From an uncultured Muribaculaceae bacterium (lineage in GTDB: Bacteria; Bacteroidota; Bacteroidia; Bacteroidales; Muribaculaceae): a stretch of 64,000 nt of DNA. The notes beneath the pieces are model-generated. The model saw only the letters and a program-made list of their open reading frames with translations. It was not told the origin of the DNA and ran no database searches. Positions 17,336 to 25,488 of this stretch are shown in pieces; the first letter of the stretch is position 1, and each line of letters starts with the position of its first letter. The position numbers and the translations under genes were made by a program. The DNA is taken from contig CAJTPK010000006.1 in the NCBI GenBank assembly GCA_910578075.1, positions 69,836 through 133,835 of the forward strand, written 5' to 3'.

Positions 17336-17533
17336 TTCTGCGGACCGGAGTGCCGATGCATCAGCATCATCATCCGGGAGACGGAAGTGGAGAAATTTGG
17401 CTGCTTGCAACCACTCAAAAAAATGCTAAAATCGCATCATACAGATGCGGCTCTTTGTGAGCCGCAGTCAAAATGACGGCTATACATGCATTTATATAAA
17501 GCGGAGCGGCAGCGAAAGTTGCCGCTCTTTTTT
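17336..17533 (+). promoter_or_regulatory. Structured metK leader, candidate SAM (S-box-like) riboswitch
   Basis: The 250-nt leader holds GTGGAGAAATTTG at 17387-17399, GCTTGCAACCAC at 17403-17414 and AATGCTAAAA at 17422-17431. These recall the conserved S-box core (GGAG, GCAACC, TGCTAA). GTGG pairs with CCAC around that core, GCATC/GATGC (17434-17449) would be P4, and GCGGCTC/GAGCCGC (17447-17465) overlaps it as an alternative stem. A strong terminator follows at 17504. Position before metK fits feedback by S-adenosylmethionine. The P3 region is very short compared with textbook S-boxes, so the exact class is uncertain. Confidence 0.6.
17504..17533 (+). terminator. Intrinsic terminator inside metK leader
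   Basis: GAGCGGCA (17504-17511) pairs with TGCCGCTC (17520-17527) and is followed directly by TTTTTT. It lies 53 bp before the metK ATG, so it must be conditional or leaky for metK to be expressed. This fits transcription attenuation. Confidence 0.85.
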
Positions 17534-17585
17534 GTGGTAATAATAAAAAACATACATTAGTTGAAATAATAAAAACAGACATTAT

Positions 17586-18923
17586 ATGAATTATCTATTC
17601 ACATCGGAATCAGTTTCCGAAGGCCATCCCGATAAGGTGGCAGACCAGATCAGCGATACGTTGCTTGATGAATTCCTTGCCCGTGACCCTCAAAGCCATG
17701 TGGCTGTAGAGACTTTGTGCACAACAGGTCAGGTTGTGGTGGCAGGAGAGGTCAGCTCCCGCGCATATGTCGATATTCAGAATTCGATCCGCGGTCTGAT
17801 TAATGAGATCGGTTATAACCGTGGTGCTTACCGTTTCGATGGGGATGCCTGCGGAATTCTCAGCACAATTCACGAGCAGAGTGAGGATATCGACCGTGGT
17901 GTCAGCCGTCAGGAAGAAAATGCCTCGGCGGAAGACCTGCAAGGTGCCGGTGACCAGGGTATGATGTTCGGTTATGCAGTGGATGAGACTGCCGACTATA
18001 TGCCTCTCACCCTTGACCTGTCACATATGCTTCTTCGAGAGCTTGCTGACATCCGTCGCGAAGGCACATCGATGAATTATTACCGTAAAGGAAAACTGAC
18101 CACATACCTTCGTCCGGATTCGAAAAGCCAGGTTACAGTGGAATATGATGACAATCATCGTCCGGTGAGAATTCACACGATAGTGGTTTCCACACAGCAT
18201 GATGACTTTATAGATCCCCTTGAAGATACAAAGGAGGCACGGGCTGTGGCAGATAAAAAGATGCTTGAGCAGATTTACGCTGATGTCAAGGATGTTCTTA
18301 TCCCCCGCGTTAAGGCTAAACTCCCAGTCGAGATACAGAATCTTTTCGATGATGAACTGATCCTGCATGTCAACCCCACCGGCAAATTTGTGCTTGGCGG
18401 TCCTCATGCCGATACAGGTCTTACCGGTCGTAAGATCATAGTTGACACTTACGGAGGCAGAGGCGCACATGGCGGTGGCGCTTTCTCCGGCAAGGATCCT
18501 TCGAAAGTTGACCGCTCGGCTGCATACGCGTGCCGTCATATCGCCAAGAATCTTGTGGCGGCGGGTGTTGCCCGTGAGGTGCTTGTGCAGGTGGCTTACG
18601 CCATCGGTAAGGCAGAGCCGGTAAGCATATTTGTCAATACCTACGGAACATCCAATGTGGATATGACAGATGCCGAGATCGCGGCGAAGGTGGCGGAGCT
18701 TTTCGACATGCGTCCTAAAGCGATAGAGGAGCGACTTAAGCTGCGCAATCCTATCTACAGGGAGACTGCATCTTACGGACATATGGGTCGAGAGCCGCGC
18801 ACTGTCAGAAAAGAATTCAAGTCGCGATATGAGAATGAGACTATCGTGAAGGAAGTGGAACTCTTCACATGGGAGAAGCTTGATGCTGTTGATAAAGTGC
18901 GACAGGCATTCGGGCTGGAATAA
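17586..18923 (+). CDS. metK: S-adenosylmethionine synthetase
   Basis: MetK makes S-adenosylmethionine from methionine and ATP. Signatures: SEGHPDKVADQISD at residues 11-24, GAGDQGMMFGYA near residue 120, and GGRGAHGGGAFSGKDPSKVD near residue 290 for phosphate and metal binding. At 445 residues it has the insertions common in Bacteroidota enzymes compared with the roughly 385 of E. coli. It stands alone between a regulated leader and its own terminator at 18942. Confidence 0.97.
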   Translation: MNYLFTSESVSEGHPDKVADQISDTLLDEFLARDPQSHVAVETLCTTGQVVVAGEVSSRAYVDIQNSIRGLINEIGYNRGAYRFDGDACGILSTIHEQSEDIDRGVSRQEENASAEDLQGAGDQGMMFGYAVDETADYMPLTLDLSHMLLRELADIRREGTSMNYYRKGKLTTYLRPDSKSQVTVEYDDNHRPVRIHTIVVSTQHDDFIDPLEDTKEARAVADKKMLEQIYADVKDVLIPRVKAKLPVEIQNLFDDELILHVNPTGKFVLGGPHADTGLTGRKIIVDTYGGRGAHGGGAFSGKDPSKVDRSAAYACRHIAKNLVAAGVAREVLVQVAYAIGKAEPVSIFVNTYGTSNVDMTDAEIAAKVAELFDMRPKAIEERLKLRNPIYRETASYGHMGREPRTVRKEFKSRYENETIVKEVELFTWEKLDAVDKVRQAFGLE

Positions 18924-18941
18924 TTTACGGCAACGCATATG

Positions 18942-18979
18942 GAAATCGGTTTCTTATGGGAGCCGATTTCTTAATTTTT
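18942..18979 (+). terminator. Terminator of metK
   Basis: GAAATCGG (18942-18949) pairs with CCGATTTC (18963-18970), followed by TTAATTTTT. Confidence 0.8.
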
Positions 18980-18998
18980 GACAATTATGAGGTCTAAA

Positions 18999-19030
18999 TT
19001 TGCCGTTTATTGTCAAAAATATTATCTTTG
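18999..19030 (+). promoter_or_regulatory. Promoter of the PpiD-like gene
   Basis: TTTG at 18999-19002, a 20-nt spacer and TATCTTTG at 19023-19030 form a near-consensus Bacteroidota promoter 55 bp before the start codon. Confidence 0.75.
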
Positions 19031-19085
19031 CACGTTTATTAGCCCTAAACTATCCGTATATTAATTAAAACAGCTATATAAAAGA

Positions 19086-21221
19086 ATGGCAACATTAGAG
19101 AAAATCAGAAGCAAATCGGTGTTTCTCATCGTAGTGATCGGTGTGGCTCTTCTCGCCTTTATCATCGGCGATGCATTGACCAACAGCCAGAACATCTTCG
19201 GCGAGCGCACCACAATCGCTAAAGTCGGAAGCACAAAAATCGACTTTACTGACTATCAACGCAAACGTGAGGAACTCAACAATCAGCTTGAGGAGGCACG
19301 CCGTCAGAATCCGGCGCAGTTCGCAAATTTTGATACCCAGGTTCTCGCACAGATGGCTCTCGACCAGCTGATGCAGGAGGATATCGTGATCACTGCAGCC
19401 GATAAGGCAGGTATCCGCACCACCGGCAATCTACTCCGTTACTACATGATTGAAAATCCCCAGAACCAGCGCGTCATGGATATCGTCCGCCAGCTGAACG
19501 CATCCGGACTCAGCGTCCAGACTCCCCAGCAGGCATACGAGGTGATCTTCAACCCTAAACGTAATGGTCTTACCGATGCTCAGATGGAGCCGTTCCAGCG
19601 TCTTTGGCTTGCAGCCGAGAATGAGATGAAAGAGACAATCAAGGGCACAGTTTATCAGCGTGTGCTTGCCGGAACAGTGAAGGCAAACGATCTTGACAAG
19701 AAGGCTCTCTATAATGATTATGTAAATACAACAGCTGTTGACCTTGCTTATCTTCCCTACGGTTCTCTTGATGCCAAGGAATATCCCGTAAGCGCAGATG
19801 ATCTCAAGAAAGCTTATTCCGAGAAAAAAGGTATGTTCAAGGTTGACGAGGCTACAAAAGATGTAAGCTTTATCAGTGTGAGCATTTCCGCTTCTTCTGC
19901 CGACAGGGCAGCTGCTCGCCAGCTTGCGCAGACCACAATGAAGGAACTCCGCGACAGCGCAGGTCAGCTCAGCAAAGCCACCAAGAAAGAGGGTGTGAGC
20001 ATGAATCATCATGCAGTCCGCGCGAGCGATCTCCCCTCAGGTGCAGTGAAGGAGTTTGTTATGAATGCTCCCAAAGACAGCGTCAAGCTCATCTCCGAGA
20101 CTGTTCAGGGCTTTACAGTGGTAAGAGCAGGAAAACGCACAGAGGCTGTGGACTCCATCCAGCTTAACCTTATCAGCACAGCTACCGAGGCTCTCGGTAA
20201 CAAAGTGCTTGCAGAGCTCAATGCCGGTCTTTCCGTAGATTCTCTTACTGTACGCTTCTCCATGGATAGTGTCGCTCCTCAGCTCAACCAGTGGATTCCA
20301 CTCTATACAGCTCAGGGTCCCACAAATGCCATTCCCCAGGAAACTCTCGACAGCCTTCGCAATGCAGGCGGTCGCTATGTGGCACTTCAGGGCGGTCCGC
20401 AGGGTATGCTTATCGGTAAGGTCGTGAAGCAGAATGCTCCTGTAGCCATCTATGAATACGACGAGGCTGAGTATGTGCTCGGTCCCAGCGTGAAGACAGT
20501 AAACGATGAGCGTGCTAAGCTTGAGAAATTCCTTCTTGAGAACAAGACCGCCGCAGACTTTGTGAAGAATGCGGAGAAAGCAGGATATACAATCCAGAAC
20601 TTCAGCTTCACCCAGTCAACACCGGCTGTGCCCCGCATGATGGGTATGAACTCTTACTATCCAGACAGCCGTCAGGTGGTTCGTTGGGCTATGATTGACG
20701 GTAAGGATGGAGAGGTAAGCCATATCTACGAGTCAAAGAATGCCATCACTCCCGCACTCTATGCTGTGGCAGTGGAGAGAAGCTATGATGATTTCGTACC
20801 GGTATCAAATCCGGATGTAAACGCAATGCTTACTCACGAGCTCCGCGCTTCCAAAGCCGGTGATAAACTTGTTGAGAAATTCGGCAAGAAGACACAGAGC
20901 CTTCAGAGCGCAGCCCAGGCAATGGGTGTCAGCCCGATGAATATGACAACATTCCGTTTCGGCAGAAATGCAGGTGTGGCTGATGCTTCGGTAATGGGTC
21001 GTATCAACGGTGCTAAGGCTGATAAGAAAGTTGTCATCACCAAGGGAGATGACGGTGTTTATGTATATCAGGTTACCGGCAAGGGAACAGAAAACTTCCC
21101 CTTCAACGACCAGATGTATGAGCAGCAGTATTACCAGCTTGTCAACCCCAATCTTCTTGAGATGATCAAGGGAGACAAGAAGGTCAAGAACAATATTTAT
21201 AAATTCGAGGCCGGCGATTGA
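19086..21221 (+). CDS. SurA_N/PpiD-like periplasmic folding factor (peptidylprolyl isomerase family)
   Basis: A 711-residue protein with a single N-terminal membrane helix (SVFLIVVIGVALLAFIIGDAL, residues 11-31). A SurA_N-type chaperone region follows (KVGSTKIDFTDYQRKREELNNQ), then a long periplasmic part with a parvulin-like segment around residues 250-360. This matches the PpiD build: inner-membrane-anchored and helping newly secreted proteins fold before outer-membrane insertion. The rotamase motif is weak, so isomerase activity is not certain. It has its own promoter and an 18-bp perfect terminator, so it is monocistronic. Strong, uniform codon bias suggests high expression. Confidence 0.85.
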   Translation: MATLEKIRSKSVFLIVVIGVALLAFIIGDALTNSQNIFGERTTIAKVGSTKIDFTDYQRKREELNNQLEEARRQNPAQFANFDTQVLAQMALDQLMQEDIVITAADKAGIRTTGNLLRYYMIENPQNQRVMDIVRQLNASGLSVQTPQQAYEVIFNPKRNGLTDAQMEPFQRLWLAAENEMKETIKGTVYQRVLAGTVKANDLDKKALYNDYVNTTAVDLAYLPYGSLDAKEYPVSADDLKKAYSEKKGMFKVDEATKDVSFISVSISASSADRAAARQLAQTTMKELRDSAGQLSKATKKEGVSMNHHAVRASDLPSGAVKEFVMNAPKDSVKLISETVQGFTVVRAGKRTEAVDSIQLNLISTATEALGNKVLAELNAGLSVDSLTVRFSMDSVAPQLNQWIPLYTAQGPTNAIPQETLDSLRNAGGRYVALQGGPQGMLIGKVVKQNAPVAIYEYDEAEYVLGPSVKTVNDERAKLEKFLLENKTAADFVKNAEKAGYTIQNFSFTQSTPAVPRMMGMNSYYPDSRQVVRWAMIDGKDGEVSHIYESKNAITPALYAVAVERSYDDFVPVSNPDVNAMLTHELRASKAGDKLVEKFGKKTQSLQSAAQAMGVSPMNMTTFRFGRNAGVADASVMGRINGAKADKKVVITKGDDGVYVYQVTGKGTENFPFNDQMYEQQYYQLVNPNLLEMIKGDKKVKNNIYKFEAGD

Positions 21222-21239
21222 TTCGCGGCTTTTACACCG

Positions 21240-21283
21240 AATAAGAATAAAGCCTCCCCAATGGAGGCTTTATTCTTATTTAG
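21240..21283. terminator. 18-bp perfect bidirectional terminator
   Basis: Arms 21240-21257 and 21263-21280 are perfect complements around the 5-nt loop CCAAT, with a TTATTT tail. It ends the PpiD-like gene. Confidence 0.9.
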
Positions 21284-21307
21284 GAAGCCGGATGTCGGCA
21301 GGGATAA

Positions 21308-22357
21308 ATGAAAAAGGATTTTATGGAAAACAAGATAAAACTGATCGGGATGTCGCTGGAGGAGTTGCAAGGTGTGGCTCTGCGAGGCAAGATGCCGAAA
21401 TTTGTAGGCAAGCAGCTTGCAGAATGGCTTTATGACAAGCGTGTGACATCCTTCGATGAGATGGCGAATATCTCAAAACGCAATAAGGAATGGCTTTCCG
21501 AAAATTATGAGATCGGTCGGGAAACTCCTGCCACTGCACAGAAATCGAGCGACGGGACTGTGAAGTATCTGTTTCGTGTCGGTAATGGAAATGCAGTGGA
21601 GTCAGTATATATACCCGACAAGGACAGGGCTACGCTTTGTGTGTCAAGTCAGGCGGGATGCAAGATGAACTGTTATTTCTGTGCTACAGGAAGAATGGGC
21701 TTCAAGGCGAATCTCACAGCAGCGCAGATCATCAATCAGATATTGAGCATACCTCCGGCTCCGGAGAAAGGACGCGAACCGATGAACCCCCTCACCAATA
21801 TCGTGTTCATGGGCATGGGTGAGCCGCTTGATAATTTCAAGGAGGTGAAGAAAGTGATTGACATTCTCACGGCTCCCTGGGGATTGGCATGGAGCCCGAA
21901 ACGTATCACTGTTTCCACAGTGGGAAAACTGCCTCAGCTTAAGGAACTACTCGAGGAGACGCAGGTTCATGTGGCGATAAGCGTTCATACGGCAGACACA
22001 CCTCAGCGTGAATCCATGATGCCGGCTCAGAAGGCTTTCCCGATTTCCTCTGTTATGAAATTACTGTCAGGTTATGACTTCAGTCATCAGCGCAGATTAT
22101 CGCTCGAATATATCATGTGGCGCGGTGTCAACGATGATATAGCTCATGCCGAGATGCTCGTGAAGCTGATAGGAAATATCGATTGCCGTGTGAACCTCAT
22201 ACGTTTTCATGCCATTCCCGGAGTTGAACTCGTTCCCAGCAGCGAGGACCGTATGCTGATGTTCAGAAGTTTTCTCAATTCCAAAGGTATTACAGCCACA
22301 ATCCGGGCTTCCAGAGGGGAAGATATTTCCGCTGCATGCGGTATGCTTGCCAAATAG
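21308..22357 (+). CDS. rlmN: 23S rRNA/tRNA adenine-C2 methyltransferase RlmN
   Basis: A radical-SAM enzyme with the CxxxCxxC cluster at Cys118, Cys122 and Cys125 (CKMNCYFC), GEPLDNF for SAM contact, and the C-terminal catalytic Cys in SAACGML. It methylates C2 of A2503 in 23S rRNA and A37 of some tRNAs, which affects accuracy. Length (349 residues) is typical. ATG 21308 and ATG 21323 (MENKIKLIGM) are both usable starts; I kept the longer one because GGCAGGGA lies just upstream. The gene is followed by a large inverted repeat. Confidence 0.95.
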   Translation: MKKDFMENKIKLIGMSLEELQGVALRGKMPKFVGKQLAEWLYDKRVTSFDEMANISKRNKEWLSENYEIGRETPATAQKSSDGTVKYLFRVGNGNAVESVYIPDKDRATLCVSSQAGCKMNCYFCATGRMGFKANLTAAQIINQILSIPPAPEKGREPMNPLTNIVFMGMGEPLDNFKEVKKVIDILTAPWGLAWSPKRITVSTVGKLPQLKELLEETQVHVAISVHTADTPQRESMMPAQKAFPISSVMKLLSGYDFSHQRRLSLEYIMWRGVNDDIAHAEMLVKLIGNIDCRVNLIRFHAIPGVELVPSSEDRMLMFRSFLNSKGITATIRASRGEDISAACGMLAK

Positions 22358-22379
22358 TCGGAATTTTTTTGTAACTTTG
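22346..22379 (+). promoter_or_regulatory. Possible promoter upstream of the repeat element and pdxA
   Basis: TAACTTTG at 22372-22379 is a good -7 box. The nearest -33 (CTTG at 22346-22349) is 22 nt away, slightly too far. If used, the inverted repeat below would form the pdxA leader. Confidence 0.4.
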
Positions 22380-22397
22380 GTGGTTAATTCAGTAATA

Positions 22398-22726
22398 AGA
22401 AGTTGTTTAAAAATCAATGTTAATCAGGGGACGCATATCCGAGGCAGATTTTTTTCTTGCAGATTCAGGAGCATAGCGGGCTATGTGCCTGAATCAAAAG
22501 GAAAAATCTGCCCGGATATGCGGGACAACAGGTATTTTTAAACAACTTAAAAGGAATCTAACGTTTAAATTATGTTTAATCGAATTAAAATTTCAGGAAG
22601 ACCGTCAGATTTTTGCCAAAATGCATTCGCGGCTCAGTCACATAGCCCGCTATGCTCCTTCGCCTTAAATGCATTTTGCCTAAAAATCTGCCGCCCCTGA
22701 TTAACATTCATTTTTAAACAACTTCT
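22398..22726. repeat. Compound inverted repeat (329 bp) with two nested long hairpins
   Basis: The ends 22398-22430 and 22694-22726 are complementary at 32 of 33 positions and start with the GTTGTTTAAA motif. Inside, 22432-22523 folds as one hairpin (CGCATATCC / GGATATGCG, GGCAGATTTTT / AAAAATCTGCC, GATTCAGG / CCTGAATC). A second runs from CAGATTTTT near 22611 to AAAAATCTG near 22690, with AAAATGCATT / AATGCATTTT inside it. The two hairpins share the complementary segment CATAGCGGGCTATG. An inner copy of ATTTTTAAACAACTT is at 22534-22548. No gene is seen in the whole 374-bp gap. It reads as two related elements in opposite orientation. Confidence 0.8.
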
Positions 22727-22731
22727 AAATA

Positions 22732-23823
22732 ATGGCAAAACTTGTAAGAGTGGGTATAACCCACGGTGATATAAATGGCATCGGATATGAAGTGACTCTC
22801 AAGGCTATCTGCGATGAGAAGATTCCGGAGCTATTCACACCGGTCTTTTTCGGAAGTCCGCAGATTGTGGAGAAGGCCCGCAGGGAATTCAATCTGGAAC
22901 TTCTTCCGGTTCATATTGTGAAGAACAAGGGCGACATCCGTGATGGTAAACTTAATATAGTTGAGATAGATGTTACCCATAATGATGTAGAACCCGGCAT
23001 ACCGACTGAAAAGTCCGGCAAAGCGGCTGTAAAGGCTCTTGAGCTTGCCACAGCGGCGCTGGAGGATGGCGAGATTCAAGTGCTTGTGACAGCCCCGATT
23101 TCCAAGAAAGCCGTGCAGAGCGATGAATTCAGGTTTCCGGGACATACGGAATATCTGCAGGAGCGTCTCGGTAAGGGTGCACATTCTTTGATGGTGCTTT
23201 TCAATGATTATTTGAAAGTGGCGCTTGTCACCACGCATCTTCCACTTTCGAAAGTGCCGGAGGCAATCACCCGGGAGCGAGTGCTTGACCAGATCCACAG
23301 TTTCGAGAGAGTGCTACGTTCTGACTTCACATGCGAGCGTCCCAAGATTGCTGTGCTTTCCCTGAATCCTCATTGCGGAGACGAGGGGTTGCTTGGCAAT
23401 GAGGAGAACGATGAGATCATACCGGCTCTTGAGGATGCAAAGAAAGAGGGCATACTTGTTTTCGGTCCGTATTCCTCCGATGGTTTTTTTGCATCGGGTG
23501 CTTACCGTAATTTCGATGGCGTCCTTGCGATGTATCATGATCAGGGTCTTGCACCGTTCAAAGCGTTGGCAGGTGATACCGGAGTCAATTTCACGGGTGG
23601 TCTGCCTTATGTCCGCACATCGCCCGATCATGGCACTGCCTATGATCTCGCATGGAAAGACAAAGCCGATCCGACATCAATGCGACAGGCTATCTATAAG
23701 GCGATCGACCTATATAGAAACAGGGAGACACATCGTCGAGCCTCTGCCAATCCCTTGAGAAAGGTGCGTACGGAGAAGGGTGCCGATAAGACGGTTGACC
23801 TGACAAAAGATGAGATATCATAG
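22732..23823 (+). CDS. pdxA: 4-hydroxythreonine-4-phosphate dehydrogenase
   Basis: PdxA oxidises 4-phosphohydroxy-L-threonine in the DXP-dependent route to pyridoxal phosphate. The family motifs are visible: GITHGDINGIGYEV at the start, TAPISKKAV with FPGHTEYL near residue 135, and MYHDQGLAPFKAL with TSPDHGTAYD near residue 265, which supply metal-binding His and Asp residues. Length (363 residues) is slightly above the usual 330 because of a basic C-terminal tail. It starts 6 bp after the inverted repeat and lies 33 bp before the inositol-lipid cluster, so the genes are probably one transcript although the pathways are unrelated. Confidence 0.95.
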   Translation: MAKLVRVGITHGDINGIGYEVTLKAICDEKIPELFTPVFFGSPQIVEKARREFNLELLPVHIVKNKGDIRDGKLNIVEIDVTHNDVEPGIPTEKSGKAAVKALELATAALEDGEIQVLVTAPISKKAVQSDEFRFPGHTEYLQERLGKGAHSLMVLFNDYLKVALVTTHLPLSKVPEAITRERVLDQIHSFERVLRSDFTCERPKIAVLSLNPHCGDEGLLGNEENDEIIPALEDAKKEGILVFGPYSSDGFFASGAYRNFDGVLAMYHDQGLAPFKALAGDTGVNFTGGLPYVRTSPDHGTAYDLAWKDKADPTSMRQAIYKAIDLYRNRETHRRASANPLRKVRTEKGADKTVDLTKDEIS

Positions 23824-23856
23824 AATAAATTTTTTCGAAGTAACCCAAAAATAACA

Positions 23857-24597
23857 ATGAATTTTGGAATTATCGCGGCAGGGGAAGGCTCGCGTCTGGT
23901 TCAGGAGGGAGTTGCGTTTCCCAAGCCTTTGGTGCCGCTCCATGGAGAGCCGATGATAGGGCGTCTGGTGAGAATATTCAGAGAGAATGGCGCTGGAAGA
24001 ATTTGCGTGATTGTCAACGAGCAGATGACAGAAGTACGTGAATATGTTGAGAAACTTCGCGCTGAATTGGATATTCCGCTTGATCTTGTTGTCAAGACCA
24101 CACCTTCGTCCATGCATAGCTTTTATGAGATTGGAAGCATATTGAAAGGTCACGGACGTTTCATCGTCACTACTGTCGACACAATCTTCCGTGAGCCGGA
24201 TTTCGCAGAATATGTCAAGGCTTACGAGAATGCATCGGCAGATGCCGATGGTATGATGGCTGTCACATCTTTTGTGGATGATGAGAAGCCTCTATATGTC
24301 GTGGCAGATGAGAATATGGATATACGCGCTTTCCTTGACGCTCCTGCCGGTGATTCTTATTCCGGATGCAAGGAGTTTGTGTCGGGTGGCATATATGGTC
24401 TTGGTGACAAGGCGGTAGATGTGCTTGACGCATGTCTTCGCGGAGGCGTAAGCCGCATGCGCAATTACCAGCGGGCGCTGGTGGAGGCGGGTCTGACGCT
24501 TAAGGCTCATGACATGGGGAAGATAATAGATGTTGACCATGCCGGTGATATTGAGAAGGCGGAAAGATTCCTGACGGATATTGCTGCTAATTCCTGA
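23857..24597 (+). CDS. NTP transferase of inositol-lipid cluster
   Basis: A 246-residue sugar-phosphate nucleotidyltransferase fold. The N-terminus reads MNFGIIAAGEGSRL with a downstream Lys (FPKPLVPLHGEPMIGRLV), the nucleotide-binding loop of the family; VTTVDTIF supplies a metal Asp. Proteins of this type in inositol-lipid clusters are thought to activate inositol phosphate or a related polar head as a CDP derivative (inference from cluster content). A general sugar nucleotide role is the alternative. It is the first gene after pdxA, 21 bp before the ATP-grasp-like gene, in a tight run of four. Confidence 0.82.
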   Translation: MNFGIIAAGEGSRLVQEGVAFPKPLVPLHGEPMIGRLVRIFRENGAGRICVIVNEQMTEVREYVEKLRAELDIPLDLVVKTTPSSMHSFYEIGSILKGHGRFIVTTVDTIFREPDFAEYVKAYENASADADGMMAVTSFVDDEKPLYVVADENMDIRAFLDAPAGDSYSGCKEFVSGGIYGLGDKAVDVLDACLRGGVSRMRNYQRALVEAGLTLKAHDMGKIIDVDHAGDIEKAERFLTDIAANS

Positions 24598-24618
24598 TTC
24601 TACATTACTGATTGAAAA

Positions 24619-25488
24619 ATGGCTGATATTAAAATTGCAGGGGTGATGCGCGCCGGCGCATATTCCCCGAACCATATAGGTAACGATGCGGCAATCTTCA
24701 ATGCCGTAGCTGACCAGTTGCGCAAGCGCGGTTGTGAGGTGAGGATATATAATGAGGAGCAATTCCGCACTCAGGATATTTCAGAGGAGATTATCCTGAA
24801 TATGTGTCGGGAGAAGGCCTCGATTGAGAAACTCATGCATCTTGAGGATGAAGGCAGACTCGTGATTAATTCCGGCTATGGAATTGAGAATTGCACCCGT
24901 GAACGCATGACGCGTATCCTTCTTGGCAATGGAATCCCTTATCCGGAGAGTCTTATTGTCAACACCAATGAGGATGTGCGCGGTGAGTTGGAGAAGAATG
25001 GCTTTGATAAAGTGTGGATAAAACGTGGCGATTTCCATGCCATGCATAAGGAGGACGTCAGCTATTGCCGTCATCCGCAGGAGGCACAGGAAGTGTTGCA
25101 TGAATATTTCTACCGTGGCATCAAGCGCGCTGTCATCAACCGTCATCTTGTGGGCGACCTTATCAAATTCTACGGTGTTCAAGGGCAGGACTGGTTCTTC
25201 TGGTTCTATCCTTTTGATGAAGGACACAGCAAATATGGCTATGAGGCTGTAAACGGAAAATCTCAGGGACTTGCATTCGATGAGGAATATCTTAAGTCCA
25301 TTTGCCAGAAGGCATCGGAGATAATGGATGTCAAGATTTACGGTGGTGATTGCATCGTTGATCCTGACGGCTCAATCCGTATAATAGATTTCAACGACTG
25401 GCCAAGTTTCGCGCCTTGCCGTGTGGAGGCTGCACCCCATATCGCGAAATGTGTGCTTCAGGCCATTAAGGAAAGGAGGAAAAGATGA
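24619..25488 (+). CDS. ATP-grasp-like protein of inositol-lipid cluster, function unknown
   Basis: The 289-residue protein has the order of an ATP-grasp enzyme. An N-terminal Rossmann-like part comes first (GVMRAGAYSPNHIGNDAAIF). A hinge segment with VWIKRGDFHAMHKEDV supplies a nucleotide-binding Lys. The C-terminal GGDCIVDPDGSIRIIDFNDWPSF provides the Asp and Asn magnesium ligands of the fold. Such enzymes make amide, ester or phosphoryl-linked products with ATP. Its acceptor is unknown. It overlaps the next gene by 4 bp (ATGA), so the two proteins are likely made together. Its place among lipid headgroup genes suggests it modifies an inositol lipid or a precursor (inference). Confidence 0.7.
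   Translation: MADIKIAGVMRAGAYSPNHIGNDAAIFNAVADQLRKRGCEVRIYNEEQFRTQDISEEIILNMCREKASIEKLMHLEDEGRLVINSGYGIENCTRERMTRILLGNGIPYPESLIVNTNEDVRGELEKNGFDKVWIKRGDFHAMHKEDVSYCRHPQEAQEVLHEYFYRGIKRAVINRHLVGDLIKFYGVQGQDWFFWFYPFDEGHSKYGYEAVNGKSQGLAFDEEYLKSICQKASEIMDVKIYGGDCIVDPDGSIRIIDFNDWPSFAPCRVEAAPHIAKCVLQAIKERRKR

Noticed and set aside
18021..18938. 305-residue frame antisense to metK
   Set aside because: It overlaps metK almost completely, is rich in Cys and His in no pattern, and has no start signals. It is a shadow of the high-bias coding frame.
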